This document shows positions 16,353 to 25,262 of a DNA stretch of 64,000 bases, piece by piece; position 1 is the stretch's first letter, and every line of letters begins with the position of its first letter. The notes beneath the pieces were generated by a model. It saw only the letters and a list, made by a program, of their open reading frames with translations. It was not told the DNA's origin and searched no databases. The position numbers and the translations under genes are program-made. Source of the DNA: Daejeonella rubra (GTDB lineage: Bacteria > Bacteroidota > Bacteroidia > Sphingobacteriales > Sphingobacteriaceae); contig NZ_FNHH01000015.1 in the NCBI RefSeq assembly GCF_900103545.1, positions 31,864-95,863 of the forward strand, in the 5' to 3' direction.

Positions 16353-17864
16353 TTAATATCGCCCCTTATCATCATTATAATCCTCGTCTTCATCATCTTC
16401 AAACTCCGGACTGAATAAGCTATTGAACATATCTGCAAAGCTGAAGCCTTTATCCAGAAAAGATTTGTTTATCAAAGAGAATTCAGCCAATCCATGCAAC
16501 AGGAATTCCATCAGTAATACTTTCTGGTTCTCACTTAGACGAGGATGGAACTGTTTTATTACATTTTTTAAGCCCGGGACAGATTCCAATGACTTTTTAT
16601 ACTCTTCTAAGGACAGGTCATCAACCAGGCTAATCGTATTTCCTGCCGCGAACCAGTTGATGATATCAGCGTAAGGGTTAGTAGATTTGGCTTTTTTTAA
16701 TTTTTCCGGATCAGGAAAATAGGTGATCATCAGAGTTTTTATAGCCTTTCCTAATAGAATGTTTGCAACTTTACTTGGACCTTCCAGCTCACCCTCATAA
16801 ACCAACTCGATCTTTCCGGTTATTGCCGGGATCACTCCCAGAAAATCTGAAATCCTAACAAAGGTGCTTTCTTCGTCATTCAGTAGCATTCTTCTTTCTG
16901 CATTGCTGATAAGATTCTCATAAGCAGATATGGTAAGCCTGGCCGAAACACCTGATTTTTTGTCGATATATTCAGAATCACGGGCTTCAAATGCAATTTG
17001 TTCTACCAGGTCTTTTACCAATCCATCAGCTTCAATACTTGAGCGCTGTGAAGTAGTTATTCTGGCTTCCTGTTGGGTGATTTTTCTTGAAATATCAATG
17101 CTGCGAGGGTAATGGGTCAATATCTGACTTTCTATCCTGTCCTTTAAAGGTGTTACAATAGAGCCTCTGTTCGTGTAATCTTCCGGGTTTGCCGTAAAAA
17201 CGAACTGAATATCTAATGGTAAGCGAAGTTTAAAGCCTCTGATCTGTATGTCTTTTTCCTGGAGAATGTTAAACAGAGCAACCTGAATACGAGCCTGAAG
17301 ATCGGGAAGTTCATTGATCACGAAAATTCCTCTGTGAGCACGAGGAATGAGTCCGAAATGGATTACCCTCTCATCCGAATACGTTAATTTTAGTGTTGCT
17401 GCTTTGATGGGGTCGACATCGCCAATCAGGTCGGCCACTGTAACATCAGGAGTTGCCAGTTTTTCTGTATAACGGTCAGAGCGATGCAGCCAGGCAACAG
17501 GAGTATCTTCTCCTTTGATTTCTAAAATATGATGTCCGAACCAGGATATAGGATTTAATGGATCTTCAAATAATTCAGAACCTTCAATGTATGGAACATA
17601 TTCATCCAATAAATTGATCATTAAGCGTGCGATACGCGTTTTTGCTTGTCCGCGTAAACCTAAAAGCAAAATATTATGCTGAGATAAAATGGCCGTCTGC
17701 AGGTCAGGAATAACGGTGTCCTCATAGCCTATGATACCTTCCATAACGGTATTTTTATTTTTCAGCTCTCTGATAAGATTCTCGCGCAGCTCTTCTTTAA
17801 CTGAACGGGAAACATATCCGGATTCACGGAGTTCTTTAAGTGTTTTTATCTGCAACAAATTCAT
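16353..17864 (-). CDS. MoxR/magnesium-chelatase-like AAA+ ATPase
   Basis: 503 residues. Walker A is GLRGQAKTRIARL near 88-100, Walker B is IFVINELPDL near 180, and TANPEDYTNRGSIVTPLKDR near 230 is the sensor/arginine-finger region of the BchI/MoxR branch. The C-terminus is acidic (EFEDDEDEDYNDD). Such ATPases work with VWA-domain partners as chaperones that insert metals or remodel proteins. The VWA protein gene ends 11 bp upstream of this start, which matches that pairing. The client is unknown. Confidence 0.87.
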   Translation of the reverse strand: MNLLQIKTLKELRESGYVSRSVKEELRENLIRELKNKNTVMEGIIGYEDTVIPDLQTAILSQHNILLLGLRGQAKTRIARLMINLLDEYVPYIEGSELFEDPLNPISWFGHHILEIKGEDTPVAWLHRSDRYTEKLATPDVTVADLIGDVDPIKAATLKLTYSDERVIHFGLIPRAHRGIFVINELPDLQARIQVALFNILQEKDIQIRGFKLRLPLDIQFVFTANPEDYTNRGSIVTPLKDRIESQILTHYPRSIDISRKITQQEARITTSQRSSIEADGLVKDLVEQIAFEARDSEYIDKKSGVSARLTISAYENLISNAERRMLLNDEESTFVRISDFLGVIPAITGKIELVYEGELEGPSKVANILLGKAIKTLMITYFPDPEKLKKAKSTNPYADIINWFAAGNTISLVDDLSLEEYKKSLESVPGLKNVIKQFHPRLSENQKVLLMEFLLHGLAEFSLINKSFLDKGFSFADMFNSLFSPEFEDDEDEDYNDDKGRY

Positions 17865-17875
17865 ATATCGAAATT

Positions 17876-18976
17876 CTATCTAATTGTTCTTCTTCTGTTC
17901 TTAATGTAATCTTCAAAAATATATTCACCCAATCCTTTCAGTGAGCTATAAAATGCCCTGCCTCCGTTTATTTCAGTAAACTGCCTCACAAACTGCTGTA
18001 AATAAGGGTCTTGTGCTATCATGAAAGTAGTTATGGGTATACTGAGCCGTTTACATTGTGCAGCCATATTCAGGGTTTTATTCACCACTTTACGATCCAG
18101 GCCTACACTGTTCTTATAGTATTTATTTCCCTCCTTTAAACAGGTGGGTTTGCCGTCTGTGATCATAAAGATCTGCTTGTTATGAGTTTTTCGTCTCCTT
18201 AACAAGTCGACAGCAAGCTCCAGACCAGCATAGGTATTCGTATAATAAGGCCCTACCTGTAAATAAGGTAGTTCTTTGACAGTAATGGTCCAGGCATCAT
18301 TTCCAAATACTACAATATCTAATGTGTCTTTTGGATATTTGGTTCTGATCAGTTCTGCAAGGGCCATAGCCACTTTTTTTGCAGGGGTAATTCTATCTTC
18401 ACCGTATAAGATCATCGAATGAGAAATATCGATCATCAGTACCGTAGATGTGATGGTTTTAAAATCCTTTTCCTCAACTTCAAGATCTCTTTCAGTCATT
18501 GAGAAATCACCTATTCCATGATTGATCTGTGCATTGTGTATGGAGGCAGTCATATCGATCTGGTCAACACTGTCGCCAAACTGATACTCTCTTCTGTCTG
18601 CATTTTTCTCCTCGCCAATACCTGAAATATTAGTGTTGTGCCCCCCTTTTCCTGATCTTTTCAGTTGACCGAAAATTTCTTCAAGTGCTGATTGGCGAAT
18701 GCTTTGTTCAGTTTTTGCAGTTATTTTAAATCCTCCTGGGTTTTTGTCGTCATCACCTAAATAACCTTTCTTTTTAAGGTCTTCGATGAAATCACCCATA
18801 CCATACTCATCGGTAGTGAGTTTGTACTGTTTGTCAAGTTCGTTTAACCAGGCAATAGCTTCATTCGCATCGCCGGATGTGTAATTGAGCAGTTCGAGAA
18901 ATAGCTTCAATAATTCATCAAAACCCCCTTTTGGAAGCTCATTCGGAATAAATTTTGAAAATGCATGTCCTCGCAT
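17876..18976 (-). CDS. VWA-domain protein, partner of the AAA+ ATPase
   Basis: 366 residues, no signal peptide, so probably cytosolic. The N-terminal 150 residues are helical and charged. The VWA domain (about 175-360) has an intact MIDAS: DISHS (DxSxS), a Thr-rich NTYAGLEL segment and MITDGKPT. It is the first gene of the minus-strand pair VWA-AAA+, 11 bp apart. VWA/MoxR pairs usually assemble or activate other protein complexes; nothing next to it identifies the target. Confidence 0.85.
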   Translation of the reverse strand: MRGHAFSKFIPNELPKGGFDELLKLFLELLNYTSGDANEAIAWLNELDKQYKLTTDEYGMGDFIEDLKKKGYLGDDDKNPGGFKITAKTEQSIRQSALEEIFGQLKRSGKGGHNTNISGIGEEKNADRREYQFGDSVDQIDMTASIHNAQINHGIGDFSMTERDLEVEEKDFKTITSTVLMIDISHSMILYGEDRITPAKKVAMALAELIRTKYPKDTLDIVVFGNDAWTITVKELPYLQVGPYYTNTYAGLELAVDLLRRRKTHNKQIFMITDGKPTCLKEGNKYYKNSVGLDRKVVNKTLNMAAQCKRLSIPITTFMIAQDPYLQQFVRQFTEINGGRAFYSSLKGLGEYIFEDYIKNRRRTIR

Positions 18977-19132
18977 GTGGCTTGATCACTTTTATTTAAC
19001 AAAGATCAAAGTTAAAGGTTTAAACGGCTAATAATGTTAGGGATGTGTCAAATAAAGCTATGGTCGGATTTTTCCTGATCTTGCTATTTTCAGAAATTAC
19101 ATAAATGTCCTTTTAAACCTTTATTTTTAGAC

Positions 19133-19558
19133 ATGAAGAAACCATTTATTTTCCTGTTATTTCTATTGTCAGTACACAATCTGTATGCTCAGAAGAGTCA
19201 AAAGGACTTAATTCTTACACTTCTTGAAGACCAAAGGCAGGCCTGGAACAAAGGAGATATTAAAGAATATATGCAGGGATATACCCAGTCAGATTCATTG
19301 CTTTTTGTTGGAAATAGTGGACCTGAATACGGATGGAATGTTATCCTCAATAATTATATAAAGAGTTACCCCGACAAATCAGCGATGGGTTATTTAAGCT
19401 TTGATATCAAAGAAATAAGAATGATATCCGCTGATCATGCATTTGTGCTTGGTGCCTGGCATTTGAAGAGGGAAAAGGATGATCCAAAAGGATATTTTAC
19501 CTTGCTTGTAAAAAAGATCAGCGGAAAATGGAAGGTAATTGCCGACCATTCAAGTTAA
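19133..19558 (+). CDS. Secreted NTF2-like (DUF4440/SnoaL-type) protein
   Basis: 141 residues, signal peptide about 1-19 ending in LYAQ. The mature part begins with a helix, LEDQRQAWNKGDIKEYMQGY, and ends with SGKWKVIADHSS, the pattern of NTF2-fold DUF4440 proteins. A substrate or ligand cannot be inferred. It stands alone, divergent from the VWA gene and convergent with the SDR gene, whose stop is 4 bp away. Confidence 0.78.
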   Translation: MKKPFIFLLFLLSVHNLYAQKSQKDLILTLLEDQRQAWNKGDIKEYMQGYTQSDSLLFVGNSGPEYGWNVILNNYIKSYPDKSAMGYLSFDIKEIRMISADHAFVLGAWHLKREKDDPKGYFTLLVKKISGKWKVIADHSS

Positions 19559-19562
19559 TTGA

Positions 19563-20354
19563 TCAGGTTACTTTGGCTGTTCGTACAATTTTTGAAAAGA
19601 TGCCTGGCAAAAATCTTTTTAGCAACACCGCATACTTTTCTTTTCCACCTATATAAACTTCTTCCTTTCCTGATCGAATTGCCTTTATTATCTCGATAGC
19701 ACACCTATCTGCAGGCATACCATTGGCCTGAGCATCATCCATGCTGTTCTGTTTTGTGCCATCTGCGGTTAATGCATTGATCGTGACGTTGGTTTTAATG
19801 AATCCGGGGCAAATGATGCTGATCTTTATTTCAGGGTTTATTTCTGTTCGCAAGGAATCGAAATACCCATGTAAAGCATGTTTGGATGCTGAATAGGCCG
19901 AGCGAAATTTTGTTCCGAATTTCCCAACCAGACTACTTATGATAACAATATGTCCGCTATTATTAGAAAGCATAGAAGGTAAAATGTTTTGAGTAAGTGC
20001 CACAGTTCCCCAAAAGTTGATATTCATGATCCTTTGTGCAACATCCAGATCAGTTTCAAGTGCAAGTGAACGCTGGCTAACACCACCGGAATGGATGATA
20101 ATATCGACTTTGTTAAAAATTTTGATTGCCGAGGCTGTGACCTCTTTCAATGAGTCTGTATTCTCAAGATCCAGAGGAAGTACATGTACATCCAGAGGAT
20201 TGACCTTACACTTGCTTTTTACCAGATATAAGGATTCTCTGTTTCTTGAAGAGATTATGAGTTTAGCACCCAATTCATTGAGTTTGTAGGTAAGGGCTTC
20301 ACCTATTCCGCTTGATGCGCCTGTTATCCATACAACTTTGTTCCTGATCTCCAT
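19563..20354 (-). CDS. Short-chain dehydrogenase/reductase
   Basis: 263 residues, classical SDR. NAD(P)-binding TGASSGIG at 11-18, NNAG-equivalent HSGG near 90, catalytic Ser in IISSLVG near 140 and YSASK near 153. The C-terminal LKRFLPGIFSKIV stretch is like DHRS7-type SDRs. Substrate unknown. It is 6 bp downstream of hemW on the same strand. Confidence 0.88.
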   Translation of the reverse strand: MEIRNKVVWITGASSGIGEALTYKLNELGAKLIISSRNRESLYLVKSKCKVNPLDVHVLPLDLENTDSLKEVTASAIKIFNKVDIIIHSGGVSQRSLALETDLDVAQRIMNINFWGTVALTQNILPSMLSNNSGHIVIISSLVGKFGTKFRSAYSASKHALHGYFDSLRTEINPEIKISIICPGFIKTNVTINALTADGTKQNSMDDAQANGMPADRCAIEIIKAIRSGKEEVYIGGKEKYAVLLKRFLPGIFSKIVRTAKVT

Positions 20355-20360
20355 AGAATT

Positions 20361-21491
20361 TTAGGTATTTATAAATAGTTCTGAGGCAATATGGTCAGCA
20401 AAGAGTTTCCCATCAGTTGTTAATGTAACGATATGATCCTTTAAATTAATCCAGCTTTTATCTATGAAAGGTTCAAGTCCATCCTTTATCTCGTTTGAAT
20501 AGTCTGAGCCGAAGCGTTCAGTAATCTTGTTTAAATTCATTCCTTTACTTGTCCGCAGGGAAGTCATTATATATTCATTGATGCGGTTTTCGATACTTAG
20601 AACTTCTATTTCTGCAGGGATCTTTTTCAGCTCAATCTGGTCAATGTATTTGGAATTATTTGAAATATTCCACTGCCTGCTTTCCCCATTAAATGAATGA
20701 GCTGATGGCCCGATTCCCAGGTAAGGCACTCCTTCCCAATAGTTAGAATTATGTTTAGAGTATAAACCCGGCTTTGCAAAGTTTGATATTTCATAATGGT
20801 CGAAACCAGCCTCTATAAGTTGTTCCATCAGAATGAGGAACTGAGCAGCACTCTGGCCTTCATCCATGGGCTTTTGCTCGCCCTTTTTAATAAAAGATGA
20901 TAAAGCTGTTGCGGGCTCCACTGTCATGGAATAAGATGAGATGTGGGGGATATGCAATTCAATAAGCTGCTGAATATTATGCTCCCATTTAGGTTTGCTA
21001 AGCAGGGGATATCCGTAAATCAGATCGGCTGTAATATTTTCAAAACCTGCATCCTGGACTCTTTTTATGGAGCTTTGAGCTTCCCCGGCAGAATGAGCAC
21101 GGTTCATCCATTTAAGATCCTCTTCAAAAAATGATTGCACACCAATGCTGAAACGGTTGATCAGGGTTTGGCGGAGCTCTTTTACTTTTTGAGGATTCAG
21201 ATCATCAGGATTAGCTTCAAGGGTGACCTCAGCAGTTGGAGAAACTTCAAAAAGCTCGGTTATTTCTCCGATCAGGGTTTGTATTTCATCGGCGCTGAGT
21301 AAGGATGGAGTACCACCACCGAAGTAGATCGTTTCAACTTTTTCTCCGGCTAAATAATTCTTTCTTAAAATAATTTCATGCCTTAATGCTTTGAGCATTT
21401 GGTCTTTGTACTGAGGCGATGTGCTAAAATGGAAATCGCAATAGTGACAGGCTTTTTTACAGAAAGGGATGTGCAGATAAATTCCGGCCAT
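20361..21491 (-). CDS. hemW: HemW-like radical SAM protein
   Basis: 376 residues. The radical SAM cluster motif CKKACHYCDFHF (CxxxCxxC) is at about 10-20, followed by IYFGGGTPSLL near 56 and the C-terminal HemN/HemW domain with NEYIMTSLRTSKG near 300. HemW-type proteins, earlier annotated as oxygen-independent coproporphyrinogen oxidases, lack the extra N-terminal part of true HemN and act as heme chaperones; this length and start fit HemW. It is followed by an SDR gene. Confidence 0.9.
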   Translation of the reverse strand: MAGIYLHIPFCKKACHYCDFHFSTSPQYKDQMLKALRHEIILRKNYLAGEKVETIYFGGGTPSLLSADEIQTLIGEITELFEVSPTAEVTLEANPDDLNPQKVKELRQTLINRFSIGVQSFFEEDLKWMNRAHSAGEAQSSIKRVQDAGFENITADLIYGYPLLSKPKWEHNIQQLIELHIPHISSYSMTVEPATALSSFIKKGEQKPMDEGQSAAQFLILMEQLIEAGFDHYEISNFAKPGLYSKHNSNYWEGVPYLGIGPSAHSFNGESRQWNISNNSKYIDQIELKKIPAEIEVLSIENRINEYIMTSLRTSKGMNLNKITERFGSDYSNEIKDGLEPFIDKSWINLKDHIVTLTTDGKLFADHIASELFINT

Positions 21492-21539
21492 TTTACAAAT
21501 CTACAACAAATCCCAGCAGGGTTAATTATTAGGCAATGG

Positions 21540-22499
21540 TTAAGAATTTTTTATTCTATCTGCCAATTTTTCCCTTCTGTACCTTGCCATATTGATTAGT
21601 AACACACTTCCCAGAATTATTATTAGTCCCGCTATCTGAATTGCAGTAATTTTTTCATTCGCGAAAAATACTCCAAGCAGCACTGCTACAACAGGGTTTA
21701 CATAAGCATATGTACTAACCTGCATGGCAGTTCGCACCTGGAGAAGCCAAACGTAAGCGCTGAATCCGGCAACAGAGCCCATGATCACCAGATAGACAAG
21801 GGCGATCCATGAATCGGAGGGAACCTCCTGCCAATGAAAGCCGCTAAATTCGTCACGGATCAGGATACCTGGGATAAAGGCAATTCCTGCAGCCATTATT
21901 TGCCAGGTTGTTGTAACTATGATCGAGCCTTCGGCAGATCTGTATTTTGAATAGAGTGAGCCCCCGGCCCATGCAATAGCTGCAAATAGCAAAAGTACCA
22001 TGCTGCTCATTTTTACAGGCGTACTTTCCGGCATTGAAAAGATCTGTGAAATTTGTTCACTAAAAAGTAAGATGACACCGGCAAGGCCGATAAGCATTCC
22101 TGCGATGATAGATTTACTTCTGAAATTCTCAGACCATTTGGGTTTATCTAGCAATACAAACCATAAAGGTGCTGATGAAACTGTGATGGCAACCATTGCA
22201 CTTGGCATACTTTGTTCTACCCAGATAATGATTCCGTTTCCGAAAAAAAGAAGCAGTATCCCACTTATAGCAGCATGTTTGATACCGCGTATCGCAAATA
22301 GTTTTTCACCTCTTATAATACACCAGCCCGCCATGAGTAAGCCAGCTAATATAAAACGTAAGGCACCCAGAATAAATGGTGGAAATCCTTTAACAGCCAT
22401 CTGAATAAAGAAATAGGTCGAGCCCCATACAATATAAACTATTGCAAAGGCAAGGATAACCATTAAGGGTGAGGCGGATTTGTTTTCGGTGGCAGACAT
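21540..22499 (-). CDS. EamA/DMT-family exporter
   Basis: 319 residues with ten membrane helices in two EamA repeats: IVYIVWGSTYFFIQMAV opens the first, and VAVLLGVFFANEKIT near 275 is a hallmark of the second. These are drug/metabolite transporters, often amino-acid or metabolite exporters. It starts 4 bp after the stop of the Lrp-type regulator gene, so it is probably in its regulon. The substrate is unknown, with amino acids a reasonable guess. Confidence 0.88.
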   Translation of the reverse strand: MSATENKSASPLMVILAFAIVYIVWGSTYFFIQMAVKGFPPFILGALRFILAGLLMAGWCIIRGEKLFAIRGIKHAAISGILLLFFGNGIIIWVEQSMPSAMVAITVSSAPLWFVLLDKPKWSENFRSKSIIAGMLIGLAGVILLFSEQISQIFSMPESTPVKMSSMVLLLFAAIAWAGGSLYSKYRSAEGSIIVTTTWQIMAAGIAFIPGILIRDEFSGFHWQEVPSDSWIALVYLVIMGSVAGFSAYVWLLQVRTAMQVSTYAYVNPVVAVLLGVFFANEKITAIQIAGLIIILGSVLLINMARYRREKLADRIKNS

Positions 22500-22503
22500 T
22501 CTA

Positions 22504-22977
22504 TTATTGATGAATAACTAACTGTTGCTGTTCTTTGATAGTTTCAAGAACCAGGGTAGTTTTGGTGATAACTATATCAGGAATTTTGCTCATGGTGTTC
22601 CTCAACAGATCCAACAGTGAAGCTGAATCAGTGGTGCGGATCTTAACGATAAAACAATCATCTCCTGCAATCTGATGAACTTCCTGTACCTCTGCGATCT
22701 TTGCTAGTTCAATTGCCGTATTGCTAATCCCAATTCCATTACTTGCTTTTACATAAACATAAGCAAGCAGGTTTTGATTTAGAGCAAGCGGATTTAGCCG
22801 GGTTGTATACTGAAGTATGATATTTTTTTGTTCCAGTTTTTTTACCCGCTCAAGCACCGCAGAAGGAGCCATATTTAATACCCGCGCAATATCGGCATTA
22901 GATATCCTGGAATTTTCCTGCATTAAGCTTAGAATTTCAAGATCTATTTTATCGGATATGTGCTCTTTCTGATGCAT
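22504..22977 (-). CDS. Lrp/AsnC-family transcriptional regulator
   Basis: 157 residues. N-terminal winged helix-turn-helix (about 10-60: LEILSLMQENSRISNADIA and PSAVLERVKKLE) and C-terminal RAM/AsnC effector domain with QEVHQIAGDDCFIVKIR near 100. Such proteins form octamers that bind amino acids. Two palindromes upstream resemble Lrp operators, suggesting autoregulation. It is the first gene of a two-gene unit with the EamA exporter. Confidence 0.92.
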   Translation of the reverse strand: MHQKEHISDKIDLEILSLMQENSRISNADIARVLNMAPSAVLERVKKLEQKNIILQYTTRLNPLALNQNLLAYVYVKASNGIGISNTAIELAKIAEVQEVHQIAGDDCFIVKIRTTDSASLLDLLRNTMSKIPDIVITKTTLVLETIKEQQQLVIHQ

Positions 22978-22999
22978 TATTCGGTAAAAATATATAAAA

Positions 23000-23014
23000 T
23001 AGAATAATATTCAA
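23000..23014 (-). promoter_or_regulatory. Lrp-like operator 1
   Basis: TAGAATAATATTCAA matches the E. coli Lrp consensus YAGHAWATTWTDCTR at 13 of 15 positions; its core GAATAATATTC is a perfect palindrome. It lies 22 bp upstream of the Lrp-family start codon. Confidence 0.5.
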
Positions 23015-23029
23015 AATAACATGAGATTT

Positions 23030-23046
23030 AAAGAATGATATTCTTT
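23030..23046 (-). promoter_or_regulatory. Lrp-like operator 2
   Basis: AAAGAAT and ATTCTTT form a perfect 7-bp inverted repeat around GAT. The centre is 31 bp (about three helical turns) from operator 1, so both would face the same side of the DNA. Confidence 0.48.
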
Positions 23047-23174
23047 TCTGAATCAATATCCTAGTATTTATTCTTTGTCACAATTTTAAAAAGTTCAATA
23101 GGATCAAGAATGATTGTATGTAAATCCTGAATTCAAAAAGATTTTAGGAAACAACCATAAAAAAGCTGAAATTT

Positions 23175-23192
23175 GATAAACTGGAGTTTATC
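23175..23192 (+). promoter_or_regulatory. Inverted repeat before the DUF4271 gene
   Basis: GATAAAC and GTTTATC form a perfect 7-bp inverted repeat with a TGGA spacer, ending 24 bp before the start codon. It may be an operator or a leader hairpin. Confidence 0.35.
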
Positions 23193-23216
23193 CGGTGTAA
23201 TGGATTTTAGCCAAGG

Positions 23217-24203
23217 ATGATAAAGCGGTTTTTCGGTTTAATACTGATAATGTTTCTAATTAATCCACTTGTTTCCGGACAAGTTGACAGTAGTAAATTA
23301 AATTCCGGTCAGGTAAATTATCGCGTGTCCAACAGATGGCTGGATTCTGCAGCTTTAGTACAGAGGCAGAACTATAGAGATTCACTAAAGTCTATTAAAG
23401 ATTCACTTTCAACGGTATGGATAAAGGCTCCTGATCCTGAAAGGCCTAACCGCTTTCTGGATAGTCTTATTTCACTCTATAAAGTTGAAAATCTTGACTT
23501 TCGTTCCTGGGCTGGAAAATTTCAGAAGAAATCCGTCCGGTATGATGAGGGAAGTCCAAGGCCGTACAGAGAAACATGGGTCATTGTGGTGGTATTGTTT
23601 CTTGTCTTGTTTTTTGCACTGATCAGATTCTTTTTTCCTGCAGAGCTGAATACAATAATCCATGCCTTTTATAGTAATCAGACCTTAAGCAAGATCAATA
23701 AGGAAGATACCTTATTTAGTTCCTGGCCATTTGTATTTCTTTACCTTTTATTTGGGCTGATCACAGGTCTTTATCTTTATTTATCAGGAAAGTATCTTGA
23801 AATATCTTATCCGGCAGAAGGTTTTGAATTATTTATATACTTATCAGCTGTTGTAGTTGGATTATTTACGTTGAAAATTATTGCTCTCCGGATATTAGGA
23901 TTTTTATTTGATGTGAAACGATTGGTTAGGGAATATGTGTCAGTTTTATACCTTAGTTATTTTAATGCGGCCATTTTATTCCTGCCAGTAGTTATTGCAT
24001 TTAGCCTTACAAGCTATCGTTTCGCAGTTATTTACAGCTATATTGGAATAGCAATGCTCATTGTAATTTTTGTCCTCCAATTTCTTCGGGCTGGGGCTAA
24101 TATTTTATCGAATTACAAGTTTCCTAAAGTATATTTAATTATTTATCTTTGTGCCCTCGAATTCTGTCCTTTAATTATCCTATTTAAAGCACTTGGGTAT
24201 TAA
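23217..24203 (+). CDS. DUF4271 membrane protein
   Basis: 328 residues. A signal-like first helix (1-22, LVSGQ) precedes an extracytoplasmic stretch of about 95 polar residues containing LDSLISLYK, then about six membrane helices (from residue 120) to the C-terminus. This fits DUF4271, a Bacteroidota family of unknown function. It is 5 bp before the uroporphyrinogen-III synthase gene and two genes before gldK, which raises a possible link with type IX secretion (inference). Confidence 0.78.
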   Translation: MIKRFFGLILIMFLINPLVSGQVDSSKLNSGQVNYRVSNRWLDSAALVQRQNYRDSLKSIKDSLSTVWIKAPDPERPNRFLDSLISLYKVENLDFRSWAGKFQKKSVRYDEGSPRPYRETWVIVVVLFLVLFFALIRFFFPAELNTIIHAFYSNQTLSKINKEDTLFSSWPFVFLYLLFGLITGLYLYLSGKYLEISYPAEGFELFIYLSAVVVGLFTLKIIALRILGFLFDVKRLVREYVSVLYLSYFNAAILFLPVVIAFSLTSYRFAVIYSYIGIAMLIVIFVLQFLRAGANILSNYKFPKVYLIIYLCALEFCPLIILFKALGY

Positions 24204-24208
24204 GCCCC

Positions 24209-24988
24209 ATGACAAATATGCAAGTACCTTCAACAGAGAAACCAAGGAAAGTAAAAAGCATCTTGGTTACGTTACCAAAGCCGGATTCCGATAAGTCGCC
24301 ATATTTTGAATTGGCAAAGAAATACAATCTAAAAATTGATTTCAGATCTTTTATTCATGTTGAGGGTGTGCCAGCAAAAGAATTCAGGAAGGAAAAAATC
24401 AATTTAGCAGATTTTACGGCTGTTATTTTTACCAGCAAAAATGCTGTGGACCACTTTTTCAGAATATGTGAAGAGATACGTTTTGATGTCCCTGCCGACA
24501 TGAAATACTTTTGTATTTCTGAAACTATCGCTCTCTATCTTCAGAAGTATATTCAATACCGGAAGAGAAAGATATTTTTCGGGAAACAAACAGCAATTGA
24601 CCTTGCTGAGGTCTTGAAAAAGCATACCGCAGAAAAATTTCTTTACCCATGTTCGGATGTAGCTGCTGAAGAAACTCAAAAATTTCTGAATGATAATGGA
24701 TATGACTTCAAAACTGCCGTGCTATTTCATACTGTATGCAGTGATCTGTCAGATCTTGCTGAGGTGTTCTATGACGTGATCGCATTTTTTAGCCCAAGCA
24801 GTATCAACTCTCTGTTTATAAATTTCCCTGATTTTAAACAAAATTTTACCCGTATTGCTGCTTTTGGGGCCAGTACACATAAAGCGGTACTTGAACATAA
24901 ATTAGTCCTGAATATCCCTGCACCAACGCCTGAGGCACCAAGTATGACCATGGCTCTGGAACAATATATCAAACAGGTAAACAAGTGA
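24209..24988 (+). CDS. hemD: Uroporphyrinogen-III synthase
   Basis: 259 residues. HemD closes and inverts ring D of hydroxymethylbilane in tetrapyrrole synthesis. Two-domain alpha/beta layout with FTAVIFTSKNAVDHFF near 70, YDVIAFFSPSSINSLF near 190 and IAAFGASTHKAVLEH near 215, all family-like positions. The sequence family is weakly conserved, so this rests on these blocks. An alternative ATG is three codons further in. The gene follows DUF4271 by 5 bp. Upstream heme genes of the same pathway are not in the window. Confidence 0.82.
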   Translation: MTNMQVPSTEKPRKVKSILVTLPKPDSDKSPYFELAKKYNLKIDFRSFIHVEGVPAKEFRKEKINLADFTAVIFTSKNAVDHFFRICEEIRFDVPADMKYFCISETIALYLQKYIQYRKRKIFFGKQTAIDLAEVLKKHTAEKFLYPCSDVAAEETQKFLNDNGYDFKTAVLFHTVCSDLSDLAEVFYDVIAFFSPSSINSLFINFPDFKQNFTRIAAFGASTHKAVLEHKLVLNIPAPTPEAPSMTMALEQYIKQVNK

Positions 24989-25073
24989 TTTACAGCGCAG
25001 ATAAGGTTTCATGGAAATTTATAATTAAAATTTCAGCAACCTTTAGTTGAATTTGAACGTATTATTGAAATAT

Positions 25074-25105
25074 TTTGCTGTATCGAAAATAGATGCATTA
25101 ATTTG
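25074..25105 (+). promoter_or_regulatory. Possible gldK promoter
   Basis: TTTG at 25074-25077 and TTAATTTG at 25098-25105 (seven of eight bases of the form TAnnTTTG) are 20 bp apart, the usual Bacteroidota spacing. A leader of about 150 nt before gldK would result. Confidence 0.35.
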
Positions 25106-25262
25106 ACGTTCTAATAATCATTTAATTACATTGATAAGCTTGCTTCTCTATGAAATATTGTGTTTGAACGCAGATGGATTAGTTTTATCGTATATAGTAT
25201 AATGAATTTTATTATATTCGAAATTATTTTGTTGAGGGAATGCAAAACTGGAATTGTTTAAA

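Noticed and set aside
16353..18976. MoxR/VWA pair as part of a defence island
   Set aside because: No nuclease, helicase, toxin or other defence gene nearby; neighbours are housekeeping genes and the pair has common chaperone-like features.
22000..22404. 134-codon plus-strand open frame inside the EamA gene
   Set aside because: Antisense to a well-supported ten-helix transporter; composition reflects the opposite strand.
25254..25262. TTG start for gldK at 25254
   Set aside because: ATG at 25263 gives a standard lipoprotein signal peptide.
24989..25262. RNA gene or tRNA in the spacer before gldK
   Set aside because: No cloverleaf, conserved RNA core or strong hairpin seen; only a possible promoter.
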